The translations under genes were made by a program, and so were the position numbers. From Streptomyces diastatochromogenes (GTDB taxonomy: Bacteria > Actinomycetota > Actinomycetes > Streptomycetales > Streptomycetaceae), in the NCBI GenBank assembly GCA_001550305.1, contig LRTP01001023.1, positions 1-39,516 of the forward strand: a stretch of 39,516 nt of DNA, given 5' to 3'. The notes beneath the pieces are model-generated. The model was given only the letters and a program-made list of their open reading frames with translations. It made no database searches and had not been told where the DNA came from. This document shows positions 7,889 to 16,770 of the stretch, piece after piece (position 1 is the stretch's first letter; each line of letters starts with the position of its first letter).

Positions 7889-10312
7889 ATGTCTGCCTGC
7901 GTCCCCACCCGCGCCGCCGACTCGACTCGGCCCAGGCGCATCCACCAACCCCACAGCCCCCCGCCGACCCCGCCCCGCCGATTCCGTATCGCGGGCGCCG
8001 ATCTGTCAGCCTCGATCGCGGTCTTCCTGATCGCCCTGCCCCTGTCCCTCGGCATCGCGCTCGCCACCGGCGCGCCGCTCCAGTCCGGCCTCGTCGCCGC
8101 CGCCGTGGGCGGAATCGTCGCCGCCCGGCTCGGCGGCTCACCCCTCCAGGTGAGCGGGCCCGCCGCCGGGCTCACGGTCGTCACCGCCGAGCTCATCCAC
8201 CGCTACGGATGGCGTGCGACCTGCGCCATCACCGTTCTCGCCGGAGTCGCCCAGCTCGGTCTGGGATGCCTGCGCGTGGCCCGCACGGCGCTCGCCGTCA
8301 GCCCCGCGATCGTGCACGGCATGCTCGCCGGCATCGGTGTGACCATCGCCGTCGCCCAACTGCACATCGTGCTGGGCGGCACCCCACAGAGCTCCGTGCT
8401 CAACAACCTGCGCGCGCTACCCGCCCAGTTGGTGCACGTTCACCCCGCGGCGGTCTCGATGAGTGTGCTGACACTGACGCTCCTCTTCGCCTGGCCACGG
8501 ATTCCCGGACGGGTCGGACACGTCCTGCGCACCGTGCCGGCCGCGCTCGTCGCCGTCGCGGGGGCCACCCTGACCGCCTCACTCACCGGGCTGGTCCTGC
8601 CCAAGGTCGACCTGCCGTCCTGGAGCAGTCACGCCCTGGCCGGGCTGCCCGAGGGGCCGGTGCTCGGGATCGCCGCCGCCGTCCTCACCGTCACGCTGGT
8701 GTGCAGTGTGCAGTCACTTCTCGGCGCCGTGGCCGTGGACAAGCTGGTGGCGAGGCGGCCCGCGCAGCAAGCCCGGGTGGGCCGCTCCGACCTGAACCGG
8801 GAGTTGCTCGGTCAGGGCGCCGCCAATGTCATCTCCGGCGCGCTCGGCGGGCTGCCCGTCGCCGGGGTCGCCGTGCGCAGTTCGGCGAATGTGCAAGCCG
8901 GTGCCGTGAGCCGGAACTCCACGATGCTGCACGGCGTTTTCGTAGTAGTTGCCGCGCTGCTGATGGTCCCGATCCTGGAGCTGATCCCCCTCGCATCGCT
9001 CGCCGCCCTGGTGATGGCCGTCGGCATCCAGATGGTGTCCCTGCACCACATCCGCACGGTCACCCGCCACCGCGAAGTGCTGGTGTACGTCGTCACCACG
9101 CTCGGCGTCGTGTGCCTCGGTGTTCTCGAGGGCGTGGTGCTGGGGGTCGCCGTCGCCGTCGCCGTCGCCCTGCACCGGCTCGCCCGCACGCGCATCACCC
9201 ATGAAGAGAGAGGAGGAGTCCATTACGTACGAGTGCGAGGGCAGTTGACGTTCCTCGCGGTGCCTCGGCTCAGCCGCGCCCTGCACCTGGTACCTCAAGG
9301 GGCGCATGTGGACCTGGAGTTGGACGGATCGTTCATGGACCACGCGGCATACGAGTCCCTGCAGGACTGGCAGAACGCGCATGTCGCGCGAGGTGGCTCG
9401 GTCGAGTTGACCGGGCGATCCGGCACCCGGATCGCCGAGCCCGCGGGCCCCTCCCACTGCCGCTGCCGTCCCTGGACGCCATGGCGCAACCACCACTGCG
9501 AACCCTCCGCCGGTCCGCAGCCCGCATCCGCCGACGACCGGTCGGATGGGGCAGGCCCGGCAGACGGGTCGGAGGGGCCGGACGGTGCAGCCGGTGCATT
9601 CGGTACCGCCGGGCGCGATGGCCGCAGTGGGCAGAGCGGGCATCAACTGGCGCGTGGAATCAGCGCGTTCCAGCGCAACACCGCGCCCCTGGTGCGGGGT
9701 GAGCTGGCACGGCTGGCGCGGGAAGGGCAGCGGCCGTCGCAGCTGTTCCTGACCTGTGCCGACTCGCGGCTCGTCACGTCGATGATCACCTCCAGTGGTC
9801 CGGGCGACCTGTTCGTCGTACGCAACGTGGGCAACCTCGTGCCGAAGCCCGGGGAGGAGAGCGGGGACGACTCGGTGGCCGCGGCGATCGAGTACGCGGT
9901 GGACGTGCTGCATGTGCGATCCATCACGGTCTGCGGACACTCCGGATGCGGGGCCATGCAGGCCCTGTTGAACGCGGAGCCCGGCGGGGCGCAGACCCCG
10001 CTCAAGCGGTGGCTGCGGCACGGGGTGCCCAGTCTGGAGCGGATGGCCGCCAAGGACCGTCCCTGGGCCCGGCTCGCCGGGCGGGCGCCGGCCGACGCGG
10101 TGGAGCAGCTGTGTCTGACCAACGTGGTGCAGCAGTTGGAGCATCTGCGGGCGCACGAGTCCGTGGCACGAGCCCTGCGGGAGGGTGCGCTCGAGCTGCA
10201 CGGGATGTACTTCCACGTCGGAGAGGCGCAGGCGTATCTGCTCGTCGAACGCGACGACGGCGAGCTGTTCGATCACGTGGGGGCGACGGAGGATCTGCGG
10301 CACCCCGCCTGA
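7889..10312 (+). CDS. SulP transporter-STAS-beta-carbonic anhydrase fusion
   Basis: 807 residues. The first half (about 35-440) is a SulP/SLC26 anion transporter with many hydrophobic helices (FLIALPLSLGIALATGAP is the family's first-helix signature). A short STAS domain follows (VHYVRVRGQLTFLAVPRL region), then a Gly/Asp/Ala-rich linker and a complete beta-carbonic anhydrase. The zinc ligands Cys623, His684 and Cys687 and the CADSR motif are intact. Predicted role: bicarbonate (or sulfate) transport coupled to CO2/bicarbonate conversion at the membrane. ATG 7889 is chosen because GGAGG stands at 7876-7880; the open frame reaches 7703. It neighbours acs and nhaA, and a shared pH/carbon theme is inference. 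Confidence 0.9.
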   Translation: MSACVPTRAADSTRPRRIHQPHSPPPTPPRRFRIAGADLSASIAVFLIALPLSLGIALATGAPLQSGLVAAAVGGIVAARLGGSPLQVSGPAAGLTVVTAELIHRYGWRATCAITVLAGVAQLGLGCLRVARTALAVSPAIVHGMLAGIGVTIAVAQLHIVLGGTPQSSVLNNLRALPAQLVHVHPAAVSMSVLTLTLLFAWPRIPGRVGHVLRTVPAALVAVAGATLTASLTGLVLPKVDLPSWSSHALAGLPEGPVLGIAAAVLTVTLVCSVQSLLGAVAVDKLVARRPAQQARVGRSDLNRELLGQGAANVISGALGGLPVAGVAVRSSANVQAGAVSRNSTMLHGVFVVVAALLMVPILELIPLASLAALVMAVGIQMVSLHHIRTVTRHREVLVYVVTTLGVVCLGVLEGVVLGVAVAVAVALHRLARTRITHEERGGVHYVRVRGQLTFLAVPRLSRALHLVPQGAHVDLELDGSFMDHAAYESLQDWQNAHVARGGSVELTGRSGTRIAEPAGPSHCRCRPWTPWRNHHCEPSAGPQPASADDRSDGAGPADGSEGPDGAAGAFGTAGRDGRSGQSGHQLARGISAFQRNTAPLVRGELARLAREGQRPSQLFLTCADSRLVTSMITSSGPGDLFVVRNVGNLVPKPGEESGDDSVAAAIEYAVDVLHVRSITVCGHSGCGAMQALLNAEPGGAQTPLKRWLRHGVPSLERMAAKDRPWARLAGRAPADAVEQLCLTNVVQQLEHLRAHESVARALREGALELHGMYFHVGEAQAYLLVERDDGELFDHVGATEDLRHPA

Positions 10313-10333
10313 CCTCGCCACCCGCGTGACCTC

Positions 10334-10376
10334 GGCGTGGTGCGCGGCCCCGCTCGGCGGGGGTGCGTGCCACGCC
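10334..10376 (+). terminator. Terminator of the SulP fusion gene
   Basis: A two-level hairpin: the outer stem is GGCGTGG (10334-10340) with CCACGCC (10370-10376), the inner stem is CCCCGC (10348-10353) with GCGGGG (10357-10362) and a 3-base loop. It lies 22 bases after the stop. Confidence 0.6.
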
Positions 10377-10429
10377 GTGCGTAGGGATGCGGTGGGTGCA
10401 TGGGCGCGGGGAGCCCTTGCCGGGGCCGG

Positions 10430-10570
10430 GAGCCGGGTGCCGGGTGCGGGGGCCGGGAGTGAGGGGCGGATGTGGGGGGGCCATACCTGGGGGCTGTACG
10501 TGGGGGCCGGGCGTGAGGGGCCGGGCGTGAGGGGTGGAGGTGGACATGGGGGGCCGTACGTTAGGGGCCG
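10430..10570 (+). repeat. Degenerate G-tract repeats
   Basis: Imperfect repeats built from GGGGGCC, GCCGGGCGTGAGG and GGGTGCCGGG; two adjacent GGCCGGGCGTGAGG copies lie near 10506-10533. Many runs of 3-8 G on the plus strand could form G-quadruplexes. Long minus-strand frames here read only Pro/Thr/His and are artefacts of the repeats. Confidence 0.6.
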
Positions 10571-10725
10571 CGACACGCCCGGGCGTCTCGTGTGTCACGG
10601 CATCCACGTGGGGGGCGGTCGCGGGAATGGTTGCCGGGTGAACCCGCGAGCCTGTCCGTACGTGGCTCCGAGTGCGTACCCCATGCGTGCCTGGTGCGTA
10701 GTTCTGAAGGGACCTCAGCTCCTCG

Positions 10726-10741
10726 ATAGGTCTAAACCAAT
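10726..10741. promoter_or_regulatory. dre-like GntR (DasR-type) operator upstream of acs
   Basis: ATAGGTCTAAACCAAT centres on GGTCTAAACC and closely matches the DasR responsive element core (TGGTCTAGACCA). It lies about 90 bases before the acs start. A longer GACCTCA/TGAGGTC inverted repeat (10711-10717, 10743-10749) encloses it. DasR control of acetate activation would fit N-acetylglucosamine breakdown, which releases acetate. Inferred from sequence only. Confidence 0.45.
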
Positions 10742-10826
10742 TTGAGGTCGGCCCTTGTCATCGAGGCCCCCGGTCTGATGAGCTGTGGCCTGGGACACAA
10801 CGGACACCCTGGGAAAGGGAGATGTC

Positions 10827-12785
10827 GTGAGCAACGAAAGCCTGGCCAACCTGCTGAAGGAAGAGCGCAGGTTCGCGCCGCCCGCCGACCTGGCGGCGAA
10901 CGCCAATGTCACCGCGGAGGCGTATGAGCAGGCCAAGGCTGACAGGCTCGGCTTCTGGGCCGAGCAGGCCCGCCGGCTGACCTGGGCCACCGAGCCGACC
11001 GAAACGCTGGACTGGTCGAACCCGCCGTTCGCGAAGTGGTTCGCCGACGGGAAGCTGAACGTCGCGTACAACTGCGTCGACCGGCATGTGGAGGCCGGGA
11101 ACGGCGACCGGGTCGCCATCCACTTCGAGGGCGAGCCCGGTGACAGCCGGGCGATCACCTACGCCGAGCTCAAGGACGAGGTGAGCAAGGCCGCCAACGC
11201 ACTGATCGAGCTGGGCGTCGGGAAGGGCGACCGGGTCGCCGTCTATCTGCCGATGATCCCCGAGGCCGTCGTCGCGATGCTGGCGTGCGCACGGATCGGC
11301 GCGGCGCATTCGGTCGTCTTCGGCGGATTCTCCGCGGACGCGATCGCCACGCGCATCCAGGACGCGGACGCCAAGCTGGTCATCACCTCCGACGGCGGTT
11401 ACCGGCGCGGCAAGCCGTCCGCGCTCAAGCCGGCCGTCGACGACGCGGTGAGCCGGGTCGACGGGGTCGACAAGGTGCTGGTGGTCCGCCGTACCGGCCA
11501 GGAGGTCGACTGGACCGAGGGCCGCGACGTGTGGTGGCACGAGATCGTCGAGCGGCAGTCCGCCGAGCACACGCCGGAGGCTTTCGACGCCGAGCAGCCG
11601 CTGTTCATCCTCTACACCTCCGGGACCACGGGGAAGCCGAAGGGCATCCTGCACACCTCGGGCGGGTACCTCACCCAGGCCTCGTACACCCACCACGCCG
11701 TCTTCGACCTCAAGCCGGAGACCGACGTGTACTGGTGCACGGCCGACATCGGCTGGGTCACCGGGCACTCGTACATCACGTACGGGCCGCTTTCGAACGG
11801 TGCGACGCAGGTGATGTACGAGGGGACGCCGGACACGCCGCACCAGGGGCGGTTCTGGGAGATCGTGCAGAAGTACGGGGTGACGATTCTCTACACGGCG
11901 CCCACCGCGATCCGTACGTTCATGAAGTGGGGGGACGACATCCCCGCGAAGTTCGATCTCAGCAGCCTGCGGGTGCTGGGGTCCGTGGGCGAGCCGATCA
12001 ACCCCGAGGCGTGGGTCTGGTACCGCAAGCACATCGGCGGTGACCGGACGCCCATCGTGGACACGTGGTGGCAGACCGAGACCGGCGCGATGATGATCTC
12101 GCCGTTGCCGGGAGTCACCGAGACCAAGCCGGGGTCGGCGCAGCGGCCGTTGCCGGGGATCTCGGCGACCGTGGTCGACGACGAGGCGCGGGAGGTACCC
12201 AACGGGGGTGGCGGGTACCTGGTGCTCACCGAGCCGTGGCCGTCGATGCTGCGCACGATCTGGGGCGACGACCAGCGGTTCCTCGACACGTACTGGTCGC
12301 GGTTCGAGGGGAAGTACTTCGCCGGGGACGGGGCGAAGAAGGACGACGACGGGGACATCTGGCTCCTCGGGCGGGTCGACGACGTGATGCTCGTGTCCGG
12401 GCACAACATCTCGACGACCGAGGTCGAGTCGGCGCTCGTCTCGCATCCTTCGGTCGCCGAGGCGGCGGTGGTCGGTGCGGCGGACGAGACGACGGGGCAG
12501 GCGATTGTCGCGTTCGTGATTCTGCGGGGGACCGCTTCCGCGGAGGATGCGGGGCTGGTGGCGGATCTGCGGAATCACGTGGGGGCGACGCTGGGGCCGA
12601 TCGCCAAGCCCAAGCGGGTGTTGCCGGTGGCCGAGCTGCCCAAGACCCGGTCCGGGAAGATCATGCGGCGGTTGTTGCGTGACGTGGCGGAGAACCGGGA
12701 GCTGGGGGATGTCACGACGTTGACGGACTCCACGGTGATGGATCTCATCCAGGCGAAGCTGCCGGCGGCGCCGAGCGAGGACTGA
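10827..12785 (+). CDS. acs: Acetyl-CoA synthetase
   Basis: 652 residues, the exact length usual for Acs. It converts acetate, ATP and CoA to acetyl-CoA via acetyl-AMP. The adenylation motifs are intact: [20 protein letters not shown], the CoA/nucleotide block [19 protein letters not shown], and the catalytic Lys611 in TRSGKIMRR, the known lysine-acetylation control site. The start is GTG 10827, with GGGAG about 5 bases upstream; the frame is open to 10785. It stands alone, with a strong terminator behind it. A dre-like palindrome lies upstream. The product is cytoplasmic. Confidence 0.97.
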   Translation: MSNESLANLLKEERRFAPPADLAANANVTAEAYEQAKADRLGFWAEQARRLTWATEPTETLDWSNPPFAKWFADGKLNVAYNCVDRHVEAGNGDRVAIHFEGEPGDSRAITYAELKDEVSKAANALIELGVGKGDRVAVYLPMIPEAVVAMLACARIGAAHSVVFGGFSADAIATRIQDADAKLVITSDGGYRRGKPSALKPAVDDAVSRVDGVDKVLVVRRTGQEVDWTEGRDVWWHEIVERQSAEHTPEAFDAEQPLFILYTSGTTGKPKGILHTSGGYLTQASYTHHAVFDLKPETDVYWCTADIGWVTGHSYITYGPLSNGATQVMYEGTPDTPHQGRFWEIVQKYGVTILYTAPTAIRTFMKWGDDIPAKFDLSSLRVLGSVGEPINPEAWVWYRKHIGGDRTPIVDTWWQTETGAMMISPLPGVTETKPGSAQRPLPGISATVVDDEAREVPNGGGGYLVLTEPWPSMLRTIWGDDQRFLDTYWSRFEGKYFAGDGAKKDDDGDIWLLGRVDDVMLVSGHNISTTEVESALVSHPSVAEAAVVGAADETTGQAIVAFVILRGTASAEDAGLVADLRNHVGATLGPIAKPKRVLPVAELPKTRSGKIMRRLLRDVAENRELGDVTTLTDSTVMDLIQAKLPAAPSED

Positions 12786-12810
12786 GGGTTTTCCTCACCC
12801 ACGCGCCTCT

Positions 12811-12847
12811 TGGGGGTGTGGGGGCCCTACGCGCCCCCACACCCCCA
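12811..12847 (+). terminator. Terminator of acs, perfect 15-bp stem
   Basis: Arms 12811-12825 and 12833-12847 (TGGGGGTGTGGGGGC and its exact complement) with a 7-base loop, 26 bases after the acs stop. Confidence 0.8.
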
Positions 12848-13214
12848 CCTTGCACCCTGCGGGGCTCCGCCCCAAACCTTGCGGAGTTCCGCCCCTGCGC
12901 CCCGCCCGGGGCTCCGCCCGGGCGCCCCGGCGGGGATCGCACCTCCTGACACCCTGCGCTTGCGCAGCCCCGCCGGGGCCTGGAACACGACCCCGGCCCC
13001 GGCCGTGTTCCCCTCGGCGGCGAGGCCCGCAGTGCCGTTGCCGCAGTCCTGCGGCAACACGCTGGGAGGTCTGCTCCTGGGCTCGTGCTGGGCCTGGATT
13101 CTCGTGGGGTCTCCATCGAGTCGGCTACCACCGCTCCGCCTCCGTGCCTGGCAGCCCTCGTCGGTGCCGAGGCACGCCCCCGGGCGTCTGCGCGACCGCT
13201 CACCCCTCTTGCGC

Positions 13215-13265
13215 ACCATATGTCCGTAACACGAAATAATTCGCCGTAATGGCAAGGTAAAGTAG
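13215..13265 (+). promoter_or_regulatory. AT-rich pocket, likely nhaA promoter
   Basis: A run with CATATG, AAATAATTC, GTAATGG and GGTAAAGTAG stands out in GC-rich DNA, 100 bases before nhaA. TAAAGT (13258-13263) is the best -10 candidate; no clear -35 is seen. Confidence 0.4.
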
Positions 13266-13363
13266 TGGCCTCAGGGTGTGCCGGGAAGTCTGGTCGGCGG
13301 CGTCGTCAGCGATCCCGTGTGACGGCCGTCAACAAACAGCCGTAACGACCCGGAGGTCCCGCC

Positions 13364-14764
13364 GTGGCGACGACGCCCAGCGCCAACAACCGCAAGCTCC
13401 TCGGACGGCTGTCCCTGCCCGAGCGGAACTTCGTCGCGGAGGCGTTGCGGACCGAGACCGTCGGTGGGGTGCTGTTGCTCGTCGCGGCGGTTGCCGCGCT
13501 GGTGTGGGCCAACACGCCGCTGCGGGACAGCTACGCGAGCGTCAGCCATTTCCATCTCGGGCCCTCCGCGCTCGGGCTGAACCTGTCCGTTCAGCACTGG
13601 GCGGCGGACGGACTGCTGGCCGTGTTCTTCTTCGTCGCCGGTATCGAACTCAAGCGCGAGCTGGTGGCGGGGGATCTGCGCGATCCGAAGGCCGCGATAC
13701 TGCCCGTCGTCGCGGCCGTGTGCGGCATGGCCGTGCCCGCGGTGGTCTACGCCCTCACCAATGCGATCGGGGGCGGATCCCTCCGCGGGTGGGCCGTACC
13801 CACCGCCACCGACATCGCCTTCGCCCTCGCCGTACTGGCCGTGATCGGCACCTCCCTGCCGTCCGCCCTGCGCGCCTTCCTGCTCACCCTCGCCGTCGTC
13901 GACGACCTGTTCGCGATTCTCATCATCGCGATCTTCTTCACCGACCACATCGACTTCGGCGCGCTGGGCGGGGCCGTCGTCGGGCTCGGCGTGTTCTGGG
14001 TACTGCTGCGCAAGGGCGTACGCGGGTGGTACGTGTATGTGCCGCTCGCTCTCGTCATCTGGGGGCTGATGTACAACAGCGGCGTCCACGCCACCATCTC
14101 CGGCGTCGCGATGGGGCTCATGCTGCGCTGTCACCCGCACGAGGGCGAGGAGCACTCACCCGGGGAGCACATCGAGCATCTTGTCCGGCCCCTTTCCGCC
14201 GGGCTCGCTGTGCCGCTGTTCGCGCTCTTCAGCGCCGGGGTCGTCGTCTCCGGCGGGGCGATCGGTGACGTGTTCACGCGGCCCGAGACACTCGGTGTCG
14301 TGCTGGGGCTCGTCGTCGGGAAGGCCGTGGGCATTTTCGGGGGGACCTGGCTGGCCGCCAGGTTCACCCGGGCCTCGCTCAGTGAGGATCTTGTCTGGCC
14401 CGACGTCTTCGCCGTCGCGTCCCTCGCCGGAATCGGCTTCACCGTCTCCCTCCTCATCGGCGAACTCGCCTTCAAGGACGACCCGGTACTCACCGACGAG
14501 GTGAAGGCCGCGGTACTGATCGGCTCGCTCATAGCCGCCGTACTCGCCACGACGCTGCTGAAGGTACGCAACGCCAAGTACCGTGCGCTGTACGAGGCCG
14601 AGGAGCTCGACGAGGACAGCGACGGCATCCCCGACATCTACGAGCAGAACAACCCGGCGTACCACCTGCGGATGGCCGAGATCTACGAACGGAAGGCCGC
14701 CGAGCACCGAAGGCTTGCCGAAGTGGCGGCCGGGGCAAGCGAGGAGAACGACGGTCCGGCATGA
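13364..14764 (+). CDS. nhaA: NhaA Na+/H+ antiporter
   Basis: 466 residues with about 12 hydrophobic helices. The NhaA signatures are present: FFFVAGIELKRELVAGDL, the PTATDIAFALAVLAV block and LAVVDDLFAI, whose paired Asp residues correspond to the ion-binding DD of helix V. It exports Na+ for H+ and supports pH and salt homeostasis. The GTG start has GGAGG 8 bases upstream (13351-13355). The hydrophilic C-terminal tail (about 65 residues, acidic EELDEDSDGIPDIYEQNNP then helical) is longer than in E. coli NhaA, and DEDSDGIPD resembles a calcium-binding loop. M. tuberculosis lacks it at the corresponding place, so it may be a lineage insertion. Confidence 0.96.
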   Translation: MATTPSANNRKLLGRLSLPERNFVAEALRTETVGGVLLLVAAVAALVWANTPLRDSYASVSHFHLGPSALGLNLSVQHWAADGLLAVFFFVAGIELKRELVAGDLRDPKAAILPVVAAVCGMAVPAVVYALTNAIGGGSLRGWAVPTATDIAFALAVLAVIGTSLPSALRAFLLTLAVVDDLFAILIIAIFFTDHIDFGALGGAVVGLGVFWVLLRKGVRGWYVYVPLALVIWGLMYNSGVHATISGVAMGLMLRCHPHEGEEHSPGEHIEHLVRPLSAGLAVPLFALFSAGVVVSGGAIGDVFTRPETLGVVLGLVVGKAVGIFGGTWLAARFTRASLSEDLVWPDVFAVASLAGIGFTVSLLIGELAFKDDPVLTDEVKAAVLIGSLIAAVLATTLLKVRNAKYRALYEAEELDEDSDGIPDIYEQNNPAYHLRMAEIYERKAAEHRRLAEVAAGASEENDGPA

Positions 14765-14954
14765 TCTGAGCAGAACCGGACGGTCAGGACTCGACGGTCG
14801 GGGCCGGATGGTGAGGGCCGGATGGTCAAGGCCTGACGGTCGGCAGTAGACGGTACGGGCACTGGAGCAGCCAGGGTCGTGCCAGCACCGTTGGCAGCCG
14901 GACCGTACAGAGCAGCCCGTACACAGCAGGCACATACAGAAGAGGGAGTCCGCG

Positions 14955-15431
14955 ATGAGCGCACCCGACGGCAGCCCGGTCGGCGCCGAACGCAGCATCG
15001 GCCAGTTGTTCGCCTCGGCGACGACCGAGATGTCCGCACTGGTGCACGACGAGATCGCGCTGGCGAAGGCGCAGCTCAAGCAGGACGTCAAGCGCGGCGC
15101 GGTCAGCGGCGGCGCGTTCTCCGCGGCCGGAGCGGTGCTGATCTTCTCCCTCCCGATGCTGAACTTCGCCCTGGCGTACGGCATCCGGACCTGGAGCCAC
15201 TGGAATCTCGCGATCTGCTTCGTCCTGTCGTTCGCCGCGAACGTGCTGGTCGCCGGCTTCCTCGCGTTGATCGGCCTGGTCTTCGCGAAGAAGGCGAAAA
15301 AGGGCAAGGGCCCGCAGAAGGTCGCCGCCTCGGTCAAGGAGACCGCGGGTGTGCTCCAGAACGCCAAACCCCACCCCCGGACCGCCCCTGTGAGTGATGC
15401 GGTCGAGGTTGTGGCACGCTCGACGTCATGA
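14955..15431 (+). CDS. Holin-X-like (Phage_holin_3_6) membrane protein
   Basis: 158 residues. An N-terminal amphipathic helix ELxxLxHDEIALAKAQLK-type (residues 20-40) precedes two hydrophobic hairpin segments (about 52-75 and 83-110) and a Lys-rich tail (AKKAKKGKG). This is the Actinobacterial holin-X / phage holin family layout; despite the name, most are chromosomal membrane proteins without proven lytic role. The ribosome site AGAGGGAG precedes ATG 14955. Its stop overlaps the next gene as ATGA, so the two are coupled. It matches Rv3669 in place. Confidence 0.82.
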   Translation: MSAPDGSPVGAERSIGQLFASATTEMSALVHDEIALAKAQLKQDVKRGAVSGGAFSAAGAVLIFSLPMLNFALAYGIRTWSHWNLAICFVLSFAANVLVAGFLALIGLVFAKKAKKGKGPQKVAASVKETAGVLQNAKPHPRTAPVSDAVEVVARSTS

Positions 15432-16378
15432 CGGACCCCGCCACCCCTTCGGCGCAACCCACCTCAGTCGTGCGGCTCGACGTCCCCGGCGGGAGAGAAG
15501 TGACCCACCGGGACGTCGCCGCCAACGGCGCGCGCTTCCACATCGCCGAGATGGGCGACGGGCCGCTCGTCCTGCTACTGCACGGCTTCCCACAGTTCTG
15601 GTGGACCTGGCGCCGGCAGATGGTGGCGCTCGCGGACGCGGGCTTCCGGGCCGTGGCCATGGATCTGCGTGGCGTCGGCGGCAGCGACCGCACGCCGCGC
15701 GGTTACGACCCCGCCAACCTCGCGCTCGACATCACCGGGGTCGTACGGTCCCTCGGTGAGCCCGACGCCGCGCTGGTCGGACACGACCTGGGCGGCTATC
15801 TGGCGTGGACGGCGGCCGTGATGCGCCCCAAGCTCGTCCGCCGCCTCGCCGTGTCGTCCATGCCGCACCCGCGGCGCTGGCGCTCGGCCATGCTCTCCGA
15901 CGTCAAGCAGTCGGCGGCGGGTTCGTACATCTGGGGTTTCCAGCGGCCCTGGATCCCGGAGCGCCAACTCGTCGCCGACGAAGGTGCCCTGGTGGGTCGT
16001 CTGGTGCGGGACTGGTCGGGGCCGCGACAGCCGGACGACGAGGCCGTGGAGACGTACCGCCGCGCCATGTGCATCCCGTCGACGGCGCATTGCGCGATCG
16101 AGCCCTATCGGTGGATGGTCCGTTCGATGGCACGACCGGACGGAATCCAGTTCAACCGGCGTATGAAGCGGCCGGTTCGGGTGCCGACGCTGCATCTGCA
16201 CGGATCGCTCGATCCGGTGATGCGGACGCGGAGTGCGGCCGGTTCCGGGGAGTACGTCGAAGCGCCCTACCGTTGGCGACTGTTCGACGGTCTCGGACAC
16301 TTCCCCCACGAAGAGGACCCGGTGGCGTTTTCGACCGAATTGGTCAACTGGCTGAAGGATCCCGAGCCTGACCGGTGA
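15428..16378 (+). CDS. Alpha/beta hydrolase, epoxide hydrolase-like (EphE-type)
   Basis: 316 residues. The oxyanion motif is HGFPQ; the nucleophile elbow is VGHDLGG with Asp120 as nucleophile, the hallmark of epoxide hydrolases and haloalkane dehalogenases rather than serine esterases; the catalytic His291 lies in GLGHFPHEEDP, and HGSLDP carries the acid region. It matches Rv3670 (ephE), beside marP, in gene order. Coupled to the holin-X gene by an ATGA overlap. Likely detoxifies epoxides; the substrate is unknown. Confidence 0.88.
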   Translation: MTDPATPSAQPTSVVRLDVPGGREVTHRDVAANGARFHIAEMGDGPLVLLLHGFPQFWWTWRRQMVALADAGFRAVAMDLRGVGGSDRTPRGYDPANLALDITGVVRSLGEPDAALVGHDLGGYLAWTAAVMRPKLVRRLAVSSMPHPRRWRSAMLSDVKQSAAGSYIWGFQRPWIPERQLVADEGALVGRLVRDWSGPRQPDDEAVETYRRAMCIPSTAHCAIEPYRWMVRSMARPDGIQFNRRMKRPVRVPTLHLHGSLDPVMRTRSAAGSGEYVEAPYRWRLFDGLGHFPHEEDPVAFSTELVNWLKDPEPDR

Positions 16379-16768
16379 CCCGTCGGTGACGGTCCGATCG
16401 CGGCCCGTGGCCCGCCCGGTATGCGGACGCGAACGCCTGTCCTACGAACAGCCAAATGCCTCGCGCATAGGCCAATTGGGGGGCTTGGGCGAGGTTATCG
16501 ACCTTGGGGCAGGGGCAGACGTCGAGGTATGGGCTGGACGCACGACTACAGTGACGCACCACGCAACCGCCGCTCGGCGACGGGCCTGAGCTCCCATCAG
16601 AGGGGCACCCCGCAGTTGCCGGGCGCGGACCCCCAAGTGGGGATCCCGCGTATTTTGCGCCGCCGGGCCCGCTGGGTTTCGGTACGGCTGCGTCACCCAC
16701 GAGGCTGAGGCCCCGCACACCGGCGCTCGTCACCCTTCGCTCTCGAAGCGGCCCGTCACCCTTCGCTC
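16379..16768. other. Intergenic region between the EphE-like gene and marP
   Basis: 390 bases between convergent genes. Besides a possible small frame (16529-16708) it holds a 17-base direct repeat (16728-16744 and 16754-16770). No clear terminator hairpin is seen. Confidence 0.5.
16529..16708 (+). CDS. Possible 59-residue basic peptide (uncertain)
   Basis: ATG 16529 to TGA 16708. It begins MGWTHDYSDAPRNRRS and ends in an Arg-rich tail (RRRARWVSVRLRHPRG). About 80% of third positions are G or C, higher than expected for random intergenic DNA but below the real genes here. GAGG lies too close to the ATG to serve as a ribosome site, so expression is doubtful. I do not recognise the product. 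It could be a shadow. Confidence 0.3.
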   Translation: MGWTHDYSDAPRNRRSATGLSSHQRGTPQLPGADPQVGIPRILRRRARWVSVRLRHPRG

Positions 16769-16770
16769 TC
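16728..16770. repeat. 17-bp direct repeat at the marP 3' end
   Basis: CGTCACCCTTCGCTCTC occurs at 16728-16744 and 16754-16770, 9 bases apart. The second copy runs into the marP stop codon, so the repeat probably arose by local duplication of the gene's end. Confidence 0.7.

Larger units (their letters stand above)
10313..10826. other. G-rich intergenic region and acs promoter region
   Basis: About 510 bases with no supported gene. It holds a terminator-like hairpin (10334-10376), a long G-tract repeat zone (10425-10570), and the acs upstream region with a palindromic operator-like site at 10726-10741. Confidence 0.6.
12786..13363. other. Intergenic region between acs and nhaA
   Basis: About 580 bases. 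It holds the acs terminator (12811-12847), a cluster of GGGGCTCCGCCCC-type palindromes (12859-12930) common in Streptomyces intergenic DNA, and an AT-rich pocket (13215-13265) that is the likely nhaA promoter. Open frames on both strands have the odd composition of non-coding DNA, and I call no gene. Confidence 0.6.
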
